64,000 nucleotides of DNA from assembly GCA_964304625.1 (NCBI GenBank), contig OZ199839.1, positions 2,852,001 through 2,916,000 on the forward strand, written 5' to 3'. The notes under the pieces are model-generated. The model had not been told where the DNA came from. It saw only the letters and a list, made by a program, of their open reading frames with translations, and did not search any database. How positions within the stretch are numbered: the stretch's first letter is position 1; the number at the start of each line of letters is the position of its first letter. This DNA comes from Kudoa neothunni (taxonomy: Eukaryota > Cnidaria). Both the position numbers and the translations under genes were made by a program. This document shows positions 49,616-61,099 of this stretch, in pieces.

Positions 49616-52226
49616 ATGAGACTAACAAGTCTTATTTTATTTTCGACGATTGTCACGACAAGTAAAACTAGGAATATATATCATTAAAAAATTCCTATTT
49701 AGTACGCTCTCACAAATATTACATCGAACAAATTGAACGACCAGCAGAACCCGAACCAACCGAAACTCAAGTAGCGAATCCTAATGGTGAACAAACAGCT
49801 GCACAGTCAAATATCCTACCGATATTGATGAAATCTAATGGTGATGTTAGTTCCGGTCCTGAGGATACTGGTGACGGTTTAGAAATTAAGACTGATAGTT
49901 CTAATAGTGACCCCGATTCTGATATTGAAGATACTGAACTTGAAAGTCGGTGATGAAGGTTCCGAACAGGGTGCTGATAACAGTGATATTTCAGCTTCTA
50001 CCACCGCCACAACTGATACTACTGAGGCTCCTCCTGAAACTACAATAAACCCAAACGATATTCCTATAGTTGACGAAATAATCTCAAAATACATGGATAG
50101 AATCACAATTCATTTAAAGGGGGACGGAAACGAGAAATGCAAAATAGAACATTTGTTCAGGGATGGTGATAGATCCAAATTTAATGAAACTTTGTGTATA
50201 ATAGATAAAACAACCACTGTGCCTGTATGTGAATCCCAATGTAATCAGACGGTTTCGATTAATGTAAATAGTGGACGATTGATGCATTATTTCAGAATTA
50301 CTGAAGGATATAAAATTGATATATTAGCAATTCCTGCAGGTTAATCATAGTGCTTAAATTTTTAAGATTATTATTTAATAGATATGCCCAGACTTCCTGA
50401 AACTAACGTAACCCTAAGTGAAGAAGAAGCGCGATTTGGTGTTAACAATTTCTGCACAGATAACTTCAGATGCCGAGTTAAAAGCACAAAATACGACAGA
50501 ACTTTGGTTAAAGTAGGAAATAACAACTGTGATTTACATAACATCACTATACCAATTCGCTACTCTATGTCCAGTGCCTATTATTCATACTGTGGTGCTA
50601 ATCAAGCTAAAGTCATGTTTTACGCTAACAAGTCTTTCTACAGTAAAGATAACAAATACCAATATGTTCCTTTTACTTCCTCACAATCCACCTCTCCATA
50701 CACAGATTTCTCATTACAAATGCACAATCCATATTTGAACAATGAAATTTGCAACTTCCAAATAAAGGGTGGAACCGTTAGTAGTTATATTGATAAATGT
50801 AGTCAAAGTGGAAGTACAACCAACGATAAATGCTATAAATACTGTGGAGGAGCTACCACTCTAGAATTGACGGGACAAACTGCAGCTGCCGAAAGTTATA
50901 CAGTGAAAATCGCCACTAGACATGGAAACCAAGAATACAAAATTCAGAGTATATTCCATATGAATTTGTAAATATTATTATTTTCTAGAAGCCAAAAATA
51001 ACGTGGAGATATCTGATATCGCAGCAACTTCCGCTAGTTATCAAGTTACCAATATTGAGAATAAAAAATGTTTCCCATCATTGGTACATGCGAAAATTCC
51101 TGGTATTCCAATGAACGATATTGTGGAGAAGGAAGAAATGTAACTTGTTCTGAGGAATGTTCCCCAAAGACACCACTCTATCTTTTGAGTCCCAACACAG
51201 CATATATACTTGAGATGAAAATTGGCACATCGAAAAGTGATCAAGACAAATACGTTGTGAATAAATTTTTCGCCACAGGTATACATATAATGTATAATAA
51301 ATACTTAATATGATTAGCACCAATAAAATTCAGCGAAACGAAAGTATTGTTTTTCGGTGATACAATGATTATGACCCCAGGAGCAGAGAGTCAATATGAG
51401 TCGTATCTCCAAAAAATGAAATGTTACGTGAGATACATGAAACCAAAAAAACCAAGAAGAACAGTAGCTACCTGTTCTGATGGAAAACCATGCTGGGGTC
51501 TGTGCTCTCAAAGATTTGAAATAGTGAATTTGCCGGTTAATGTAACCTTAAGTATCGAGTTGGTTCAATGCTGGCCACATCGATTATCCAGTTTATCAAG
51601 TGTCGCAACTAATAAGTGAATAAATATTGGTGTGACAACATTAAACTCTGACGTTTCAATTATAGGACCAAATTATACTAAAGCAAAACCAGAAATAACT
51701 TTTGATATTCATGAAAAGAAGTTAACTATCATACCAGACAAAACTCAGCCAGGAAATTTATGTAATGTGGTTATCTACGCAGTCAATCCTGCAGATCCTC
51801 AAGATAAATTCTTGTTCGAGAAGATAGGGAAAACCAACTGATGAAGATATTGACTGTGCAAATTCCGTTGTTTTTGACAATATAGATATAAAATATAGCT
51901 ATCAGTTGTTATCTGGTGATGGAGAATCTGCAGCAATTATTGAAGAGATTGAAGTTGGAAGTAAATTATCACGTTATTTATTTATTGTTATATAATTTTG
52001 TGTAGAACAAGGATCTGGGTAAAAATAATTATTATATAAATTATGAATTTTAACAATTTATTTTTTATATAGTGGTTGGATGAAGAAGAACTGGTGGATG
52101 TAATTTTCATATGAAAATATAGTTACAAATTTCATAATTCATTTATATAGTATCTTCGCAGCGTTAGGTGCTTTGGGTGTGGTTATTGGTGCAGTGGCCT
52201 ATGTGGCGAATAAATCCAGCGACTGA
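49616..52226 (+). CDS. Predicted type I membrane glycoprotein with repeated Cys modules
   Basis: Family not recognised. Exons by splice sites: 49616-49661, 49703-50339, 50382-50948, 50989-51278, 51318-51551, 51592-51615, 51666-51960, 52006-52018, 52073-52099 and 52151-52226; introns 38-53 bp. The start MRLTSLILFSTIVTTS is a likely signal peptide. An acidic Ser/Thr-rich stretch follows, then an extracellular part of about 600 residues with several N-glycosylation sequons. Modules recur around C-x(2-3)-C pairs: CESQC, CYKYC, CSEEC and CWGLC, each followed by a strand-like segment ending with an aromatic residue. The C-terminus WWIIFAALGALGVVIGAVAY is a membrane span with a short tail (VANKSSD). 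Frame breaks occur near 49950, at 51063-51085 and in the GGGAAAACC run at 51827-51833. The first could alternatively be a 48-bp intron; the other two look like one-base indels. A surface or adhesion role is inferred from topology only. Confidence 0.72.
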
Positions 52227-52848
52227 AGCTCCTTCTTCTTTCTATTAAGGAAAACATAATTTCACATCTTATGAAACGATAGATATTATTAGCCTTTTTA
52301 AATAATTATTCATCTGTTTGATAAATGGTGTCTATCAATTTTTAGAGAATTAAAATTAAATTAATTTCTTGTTTATGTTAATGATTGACTGTTATATACA
52401 AGTTTTTTAAAAATATTAGATTAGGGCTATAACTTAAACTTTTTGTTATGCTTTTCAGATCAATATATTTTAAAAATTAGTTAAAAAATGTGATAAAAAA
52501 TAATATACTTGTACCACTTAAAGAAAAAATTCGAATTTTAGCGAATTTAACCCATTCCGGATTTTCTTTTCCTCATTGTTGTCTGTTGTCTCTCTGAGAA
52601 GTTTAATAATTCGTCAATGAATATTATATAATATATCAAGTATTAATTCATTTAAATTTAATTACAAATTAAATTTTAACTATAAATTTACATATTTTGA
52701 GATTATGTACTATATAATAATTATGGTATACTGAGGTAGTAATAGAATAGTAATTTCGTAGAAATAACAATTTTAAAATCCTCAAGCTAAATTATAATTT
52801 TAGAAAGTTAGCTAAATAATATTTTTTCAACATAGGTCAAACCGTTAC
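52227..52848. other. 3' flank of the glycoprotein gene, AT-rich
   Basis: No gene or clear polyadenylation signal was recognised in this stretch. Confidence 0.4.
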
Positions 52849-54600
52849 AGGGGTCGAGAAATATAACAATATAGTACAGTGTCGAAAAGGGGACGAAAAC
52901 CCATCGACATGCTAAATTCCAATTAATCGGTTACTTAACCTAGTGTTTACACCTTCACAACGGCATACAATAACATAATTTATTCTGATAGTGATGGTGA
53001 AAAAATGTTGATATTTTGACTGATGAAGAAGATCCCATTGTTTCAAGAGTTTATGACAACATTGGTATCGGAACCAGGGATGGCATATTCGTTCGTTCAA
53101 AAATTTTAAAAATTTGATTCCGTTCGTGTGCCCACCATTATAATGAATATAATTGAAGTGAAAAACAAAATTTTTAATGAATACAGTTGAATGGAATCGT
53201 ATTCAAGAAAATTCTTGAAATCAATTCCCGTCGAACAGAACATATTACTGCATCTGTCGATATTTGCTGCGATAATTCCAAAATAAACAGTTACACGAAC
53301 TTTTCTTTTATATATGTTCAAGGCTTTCAACAAAAATATCATCAATATAAAATGGTTGAGTTTCCGGTAAAACATGCTGCGCTAAGTATTTTTGAATGCA
53401 TCGAAAATATTCTATCGGAAATCCATCAAAAATCAAGAAACATCCGAGTTATTAGCGACTCGGCTTCTAATATGATTGTAGGCATTTTAGGCGCGCCGCC
53501 CATAGGATGAATACAGTTATATCTGAAGGTAATATTATAATTTGTTGTATTATCTCACATAATTTAATTCTTTGTCATTAATTATCTTAAAGTTTTAGCT
53601 TAGAGTAATGCAACATCTGATTCATTAGAAGACTTGGGCAATCCTAAAATTAATTTAGACAATCTGGTCAATTGTCTGCATAAATCTCAAAAACATTCAA
53701 GGTAGGTTAAATCAAAAATTCACTGGGGTTATTCGACAAAATCTTGACGCGGTCTCATGGATCGCTATTCGTCAGTATTATCTAACTACGACGATCTAAG
53801 GGATTTGGTCTTAGATAAATCAAAAATATTACGACCGAATTGTTATATCCGATCTCGAGAAAAGTTTCAAAATTCTGAAGTCAATTTACCGATTATTTTA
53901 ATGACTGGAATCGGCCAAAACACCAAGTGTACGTCATGTATTCAACATATTATTTTGTAAAAAGTTACTCCAAAACAGGTCTAATTCTATATTATGGTGT
54001 AGGTTTTTAGAATATATCACAGACTACCTAAAATGGTTGATGACAATTCAAATAACGATATTGACTTTTTATATTATCTAAAAAATGAAAATTCGTTACT
54101 GGCGCTCACGAACTTTTCGGATGTGATCTATGATGATAACAAAACTGCCACCATACTATCACCAAACTTCAAAAAAAATGAACTTTGTGGCTGAAACTGA
54201 AAGAGATTCTGCGGTGTTAGCGATTAAGGAATTGATTAGGGAGAGATTATCTAGTCCAAGATTTTGAGCCAAACGAACCAGCGAAGGAATATCATACAAA
54301 ACCTAATACTGATATTTTGGGGGGATTATGAAGTTGATATTGATTCCGACGAAGAGAATGTTGGAGAGTCGTAGTAATATATGAAAGAAAAGGTGCTGGT
54401 CATTTATAAAAACCCCTTGGACTATTGGGAAATTTCCAAATATAAACGTCTCCAAAAGTTGGCAGTAGAGGTCATTTCGAGACCTGCTAGCAGTTCTTGC
54501 TCCGAGAGGGTTTTTTCATACAGTAAAAAAATCTTAAAAAAATGACCGTTACCCCCAGAACGCATCAACGTTATCAAAATTAACTGCTTATATTAATAAC
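52849..54600 (+). mobile_element. Degenerate hAT element (hAT-3)
   Basis: A hAT-like left end CAGGGGTCGAGAAAT lies at 52849. The transposase is read in pieces. KHAALSIFECIENILSEI and IRVISDSASNMIVG (53350-53490) correspond to the first catalytic Asp region. NPLDYWEISKYKRLQKLAVE, then SRPASSSCSERVFSYSKK and PPERINVI (54405-54580), form a textbook hAT dimerisation domain. Stops and shifts separate the pieces. The right terminus was not found. Confidence 0.82.
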
Positions 54601-55348
54601 CAGATAAAAAACCAATTTTTAATTAAACATAATATATATTTATATATACGTATGTTTTCGAGTTCTCGGATATTTACTTATTTTAGAAATTTCCACAAAT
54701 ATTTCCACTTTTTGTCATTTTAATTGCATGTAGCGTGCAATATTAACTTAAATTTTTGGTATAAGATAAGCTGATTAAATTCTGAATTAAACCAGATGGG
54801 TATTACTCTTTTATTATAATACATTGAGCAATATAGTTGAAATAACCAAAATATGACGTTCTAAAATATTTATGAAATTGAGGGCGATTAAGAATTTTTA
54901 AATAGAATTATTCTGACTAAAATATGCGGAGATGTCAATAATAGAATAATAAGTATACAAAATAAAGGAAGTAACTCCTAAATATTTTCTCTTACATATG
55001 TCTTACGGATAAAAAATGTAATATGCATCCAAAAAGGTTTGAACTGTCATTATCTAGCACAATCTGAATTATTTCGAGTAAATTGACTATTCCCTCTAAG
55101 TGATCCACCATAAACCTACTATTGTTATAATTTATTCGGTAATCGTGAGTGTTTTAAACTCTTTTATCATTGACCTTAAAATAAATATTAGCCATTTTGT
55201 ACATTTTTAATAGGTTAAAATTTATTTTTTTAATGTTAAAAAGATTTCAAATCCTTTAAAAAAATTAAGAAATGTAAAGTTCCAATATATATTAAGGTTT
55301 TACCGATACCATGTTCTACGCATGGATAATGGTAAAGTATGCGGCACC
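54601..55348. other. Intergenic AT-rich DNA
   Basis: Nothing recognisable; it may include the lost right end of hAT-3. Confidence 0.4.
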
Positions 55349-56507
55349 TAAAAAACATACTCGTTCGCATGTTTTTTTCTCATTCCTTTATCACGATTAT
55401 CGATAACAAAATAAAATAATATGGAGAGTAAAAATTCAGCTCAGAATAATAACTTCTAAATTATGAGAATTTTTCATCCGAACGCGAGTCGGATACACGT
55501 GTAATCTCCATATTTTTTTCAACTAATATTGAATTTTTTCTCAGTTATTATCTCAAATGTTATTTATTATTACTAATTAGATTTTTTGCTATTGGTATAC
55601 AACCATTGTATATAAACTAACTTAAAGATTAAACTTTTTGCAAATTTCACAAACATCTCATTTATAATCATAAAAAAAATACTTTATGAACTTTTAAATA
55701 TAGATATTAATGTAGTAAAATTTATTTTAGTTTATAATTTTTTGTTATAAAATTTTTGTTAGAAATTAATAAACTATTTAGTTTTTATTATTAAAATTCA
55801 GAAACCTAATCTTAAAAAATGATTATATTAATTTTATTATCTTGAAATATGCGCGAAACGATGAAAAAAATTTTTAAACTATATTTTTATTGTTTTATAA
55901 GTTTTATTATATATTAAATTTTCCTAACAACAAATTCGACCAAATTTATTAATTGCGAATGTTTTAAGATGTAAACATGATAAGTTAATTTAGGTTATTA
56001 TTTTCATCGGTACACATATAATTCATTCAAACTTATAATTTTATAGAAATAATTCTCTCGTTTATTCGAACGATATACTAAACACGCATATAAGAATTCC
56101 TCCAAAAAAGTGTATTCTTACTATAATCTATCTTGAGTTATTTCCCTATTGAAATTAGATGTTGATTAATTATTAAAAAACACATCAGCTTCAAGAAAAT
56201 TAAGAAAATATGTTTAGAAAGCACGTGGTCGTTTTCTCCCTTTTAAACTATTCATGCTTAAAACCCATAAAAACCTGTATAATTAAATTTAATATTGTAA
56301 ATTTTGTGTTTATACGGTAACAAATATGAAATAGAATAAATTTATGAATGATTATCAGAACAAATTAGAAATCAATTCAACGTTTGTTGAAAAAAGATAG
56401 AGATTAAACGTGTATCCGACCGCGTCGGAATGAAAAATTCTTGTATTTATCATCGATAATCTTGAAAAAAGAAATGAGAAAAAACATGCGAACGAGTATG
56501 TTTTTTG
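55349..56507. mobile_element. Foldback-type element related to repeat family R1
   Basis: The arms start AAAAAACATACTCGTTCGCA (55350) and, on the other strand, AAAAAACATACTCGTTCGCA (from about 56506). Inverted similarity continues for about 170 bp through TCTCATT, the GAATTTTTCAT block and CGGATACACGTGTAATCTC. The inside is AT-rich and non-coding. The CGTGTAATCTC block links it to the repeats at 1-360 and 11040-11460. Confidence 0.82.
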
Positions 56508-57029
56508 TACTATTCAATGGTGAAATGTGTAAAGATTTATAAAAATGTAAGAATAATTCTAAAGAGTCAATTTAAAGATATCTTGATATATTTTAATGTA
56601 ATTTGACACATTATTCATTATTAAACATTAGTTTTAAAAAACAAAATTTTATTGATATCGAAGCGTGGTTTTTGGTAACATTCTAGAAATGAATTTTTGA
56701 ATTTTTTTTTTATCGCTCAATATTTAAAAAATAAGTTAAATCATTGGATATAAGCATCGGGACATTGTGAATGTGCTAACATACCGAAATTTATAATATT
56801 TTCAGTAATATTTAACCGTTAGAAATTCCAGAAATAAAAATTTAATAAAGTTACATAAATATACACTAGTTTTCACATAATTCAAATACAACTAAATCAT
56901 TAAAGGTGAAAATTAATTAATCGCAGACATATGCGCAAAAAGTTCTTAGCAGTTATATTTGACATTTTTATAATACTTTGTGTAACATGATGATTATATA
57001 AGGGTTGTAATCTACCAACCATAGATGCG
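56508..57029. other. Intergenic AT-rich DNA
   Basis: Nothing recognisable. Confidence 0.4.
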
Positions 57030-57125
57030 CGATCGAGAGCAGCGCTGTATGGCACCGCCGCCTTTTAATGCAATGAACCCCAGGTTCGAATACCTGTTCG
57101 GACCTTGTGTTACACTTTGTGTGGC
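57030..57125 (+). mobile_element. tRNA-like SINE head, family S2 (copy E)
   Basis: Contains GCTGTATGGCACCGCCGCCT and a perfect B-box GGTTCGAATACC. It shares GTATGGCACC--CGCCTTTTAA with 38756-38850. The body is AT-rich and its end cannot be set. Confidence 0.55.
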
Positions 57126-57449
57126 CAATGCTGCTTTAATTAGGTGCAAACATTTGAATTTACATTCAAAATGCAAAATTCAAAAAACGTGAGGTTTAAA
57201 GATGTATAAATTTTATTTTGAAAATGCAACTTTACATATGTTTAGGATGTTAATTTAAAATGCATTATTTTATTTTAGGTCTTCTAAGGGAACAAAATTA
57301 AACCAATCCACTGGTAACCGCCTGCCTACTATACACTTCGAACAGAGACTAAAAATGTATTTGTGCAAAAAATATCAAAATATATTAAGAGAATTCCGAT
57401 ACTGAAACCAAAAGAAACAATATTTGGACTGCGTATCAAGATACTGGAA

Positions 57450-57860
57450 TTAACGATTCATAGCTGATTGTGCAGGCGTTTCACCTAGTTGCTATATAAG
57501 CCTCAAAAGAACGATAAACAGTTACATAAACTTACAGTGTGTTCTTGGCGAAGAGCACAAGAAGAACAACAACAATGTATGCAGAAATAATCGCCAGTAA
57601 GCGAACCCTAAAATCAAGCTACAATATTCAGTTCATAATAGAATTCGAAAACCTCGATGCCGTAGAGGCTCTCTTGTCCTCTGACGTCCAACGCAGCCAA
57701 AAACTGACGGACAAAACAAGTAGATAAACCCCCAAATGAAACAATTTTCACCGTGTTTTTCCAAATTTTGACCATAAATAACACAGGGCACAAAGTAACC
57801 CAAACAACAAGTTGGACAATCGTTAGTGCAATCAAATAGGTCAGTATTCCATTCAACCAT
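57450..57860 (-). pseudogene. PLAC8-domain protein, copy 2, one-base insertion in exon 1
   Basis: Exons 57653-57860 (208 nt), 57536-57607 (72 nt) and 57450-57491 (42 nt); introns 45 and 44 bp. It starts MVEWNTDLFDC; Cys-rich PLAC8 segments are CCLGYFVPCVIYGQNLEKHG, CPSVFGCVGRQRTRE and, in exon 2, CCCSSCALRQEHT. An extra C in GAGAGCCTCTACGG, compared with GAGAGCTCTACGG in copy 1, shifts the end of exon 1. Without it the frame would run LYGIE into GSLTGDYFCIHC and finish QSAMNR-stop. It is the closest relative of copy 1 by sequence. Either a recent lesion or an assembly error. Confidence 0.88.
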
Positions 57861-60127
57861 CCTTATCTATAAACTTAAAATCTAATCCTGTAAGAGCGTT
57901 TCCCATTACAATTGAAGGTGATAATATTTTGTTAGTGAGGTTTGGTTTAGAGACGCCAAAAAGAAAAACAATGCTTTGATTTGTAATAAATAAAATAAAA
58001 CCGTATCAAAAAATCTTGTTGTTGTACTCTTGCTGTTTATTACATATATTTAAATTGGAGCCTACGGTTTGCTCTTACCAACAAGTACTCATGGGAAGAG
58101 AGAATTCGTTTCCTCGTTGAATAATTCATCGATACCGTAAATAAACGATATGTTACTAAATATTGGGAACCTACGTTTATAGAACTTTTTATCCATTTTT
58201 CTAATATTAAGGATAATATATAAAACACAACTAGGAAAATGGAAAATAATGAGAATCTATTTTCTTATTTTTTATAAAGAGTTATTTACAGTAATAAGAT
58301 TATATTGATGGATTCTGTTGAAATTATCAAGTGAATTCAACATATTTTGACTTACATAATGTGGATCTTAATTAAATAAATTTCTGTCAACTATAACCCG
58401 GATAAATAGGCCAATTCGTTTAATAACAAAAAAAGTTGGCACAAGTTGTCATTATTTGATTCAAAATTCCCCGAGGCTTTCTGGGCTGATTGAAAATTCA
58501 ACAAAAATACTCTTACGTCGTAATTTTATTACTTCTACCTAAACCTTCACATTAGTATGAAAAACATTCTAATCCAAAAACAAATATTTTTATCATTTTA
58601 TAAATATATTGAAAAACGTAAGTTTATTAGTTTTTGTAAGGCTGGCAAAGAATTCGACGATAATAAAAAATGAATTAAATTTTAAAGTTTCTCCGGTTTT
58701 TATGTAATATTTTCTATAAATTGGTCTATCTATGCATCTTCCCTTTAGGAAAATTTTGAAACCTTCATGGTTATACTTAAAAAAGTTTAAGGGTCAAATC
58801 TGAATTCAAAACAGAATTAATTTAATCAATTTTGAAAAATTTGATTTTAGCTTTCAAAAAATCTATTATGAAAATTCATTTTAATTTGTTATAATCAAAT
58901 ATTAAAAATATATTTACTATTATTTACGTTTTGATCTTTATATAGTCTTAAAGAATTTAGGGATCGATTCGACCATAGACTATTTGTTGTGGTCATTTTT
59001 GTGTTCTTTAGAATGATGAGGGATCCAACAGACATCAAATCAAGCATATCGGATAGAAAAATTATGCCTAAATTAAGAAATTTTTTCCGAATTTACTTTA
59101 CAGAAATAATTTATTGAGAATATTAGCAAAAAAACAACTGAAATATATTGAGACTAATTTGAAAAACTTAAATGGACAATAACTCTGTGAATAATTCTAA
59201 GATTGGCTATTTTTCCTAGTTAATTCTTTCGCTCTTAAATAATTGCATAAAATTGGTTAAATATATAAAATAGAAATGATAAACAGAAGGTAAATATAAA
59301 ATCCTTTCAATTGGAATAGAAAAAAAATAAATTAAGTGGGTATGTTTAATAGTTAAATTAGAATTTTATTTTAAAGTATAATTAATTTATCAATTTAATG
59401 ATCCTCTACAAAATAATATCGATAGGAAGACCGAGAGGTGGTAATTTAACATTGATTTCTCATACAACGAAAAACAAGACTCCATTATTTACCATTCAAA
59501 TAACACTCATTACAAATTTTTTTCATTAAATAGCTTTTTGTAAAATGTTCTTTGATCAAAGCTTGGCAATATCCAATTTTATATTCGACTCAGCAATTTT
59601 TGAATTAATTTAAAATTTTCACCTATTGCTGTGATAAATGAATTCATAAAATACCATTTATGCGAAAGCTATGTATTTTAATTATTTATTTGATATCTAA
59701 TGCATATAAACTTTTACTGTTTTATTATTTGAATAATTCAGAAAATAAAAAAAAGATATGTCTAAAATTTTTATAGATATATCAATAATTAAATTAATTA
59801 TATTTTACTGTTAATATAAATTTAAATGATATTAACAAATTGTTTGAATAAAATAATTATTCAAAAATAAAACTGAAGAATACTGTCGATAATTAATCTT
59901 ATTTTTATGTTACATGAATAGACGTTGGTCTGCGACTTTTATTAATCAAATTTAATTTGCATTATTATTAATAAGGTTTAACATTAATAACTATTGCACT
60001 AATACTATTGAATATCGTAACATAACAAATATATTAAACTTATATCAGACCATATAAGAATTGCAGCTATCAGTTAATGGTTAGGGAATTTGTTGACTTG
60101 ACTTTTTTTTGTTTACAAGATAGAAAC
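57861..60127. other. Intergenic, extremely AT-rich DNA between PLAC8 genes
   Basis: About 2.3 kb with no open frame, transposon end or SINE recognised. The part next to 57861 presumably carries the promoter of PLAC8 copy 2. Confidence 0.5.
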
Positions 60128-60517
60128 CCTGTCCCTTATCTTTATGCGGTAGTGTGGGATTTTAACCCACTAAACATCCTCGTTTCGTCTCAAACACCAC
60201 CCCAACCATACCCTGGACTAACCCAGAATTAGTCTGAGAAAGTTGTCTGAATGCAAACATCGACTCCACAGAAACACCCTTACTGGGTTTTATTTCGTTC
60301 CTGTACTCCGGTGTTTATGAGCGCCCGAGTTTTACCTTTGTGCCAGGCTCCCCTCCCAGCTGCAAGCGAGGCCATAATAAATCGTAGATCTTTGAGATAA
60401 CTACAGCCCCATTAATTGATTTTGGATTAGGAGTACAGGAACGCCCGGACTAGGCTTCGAACTTACATCCTCAAGGTATGCGATCTCGACCTAAAACCAC
60501 TATGCCACATCGTCCAG
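60128..60517 (-). mobile_element. tRNA-derived SINE, family S1 (copy C)
   Basis: On the minus strand the head reads GATGTGGCATAGTGGTTTTA (a good A-box, TGGCATAGTGG) and has the B-box-like AAGTTCGAAGCC about 40 nt later. Head and body match copy A at 7680-8155. It stops after CACACTACCGCATAAAGATA, earlier than copies A and B, so it is 3'-truncated or a shorter subfamily. Confidence 0.82.
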
Positions 60518-60690
60518 GCTTTGTTGACTTCACGGGTTAATTTGAATCTTTGATTTTCAACGATAATGATCCTATGTGGGACGAGTGACAAAAATATCTT
60601 GAGGAAAAATAGCCGATTGTTTCAGAGAACTCACTAATAAAATCTAATGACAAGTAATAATATATTTTAGTTAGAGGTTTATTAGCGTAG

Positions 60691-61099
60691 TCAACGATTC
60701 ATTCCTGACTGTATAGGTGCTCCTGTAAGTTGCTACATAAAAACTCATAAAAAGTGATAAAATTGAGGATGAATTTACGACTGATTCTTGGCGAAGAGCA
60801 CAACAACTACAACAACAACTTGTACAACAATCGCTTACAGGTGAACCCTAAAGCTAATCTGTCACCTTTATTCGGCATAACAGTTTAAATACGTCAATTC
60901 CGAAAAGCTCTCTCGTTTTCTGGCGTCCAATACAACCAAAAATAATTGGACAAAGAATATACGCAAGACCACAAAGTAAACAATTTTCCCCATGTTTTTC
61001 CATATTTTGGCCATATACAACGCAAGGAACAAAGCAGGCTAGACATTGCGTTCCACAATCGCTAAAGAAATCACATAAGCCGGTGCTCCACTCACCCAT
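60691..61099 (-). CDS. PLAC8-domain protein, copy 3 (intact)
   Basis: Exons 60893-61099 (207 nt), 60779-60847 (69 nt) and 60691-60732 (42 nt); introns 45 and 46 bp, both GT-AG. They join to an open frame of 105 residues. It starts MGEWSTGLCDFFSDCGTQCL and continues CFVPCVVYGQNMEKHGENC, CPIIFGCIGRQKTRELFGID, GSPVSDCCTSCCCSCCALRQ, ending QSGMNR. This is a complete PLAC8 domain with its two Cys clusters; hydrophobic stretches around LAYILCPIIFG suit membrane association. The start was chosen because the M-x-E-W start is shared by all four copies and the sequence upstream is not conserved. Exact function unknown; PLAC8 proteins in other eukaryotes act in metal or calcium transport and growth control. 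Confidence 0.92.

Noticed and set aside
51041-51323. Overlapping minus-strand open frames in the glycoprotein locus.
   Set aside because: They oppose the plus-strand exon carrying conserved Cys spacing and signal-peptide context; no own motif.
51552-51665. Stops in all three frames around 51605-51620 in the glycoprotein gene.
   Set aside because: Two introns (51552-51591 and 51616-51665) with a 24-nt exon between them resolve it without any indel.
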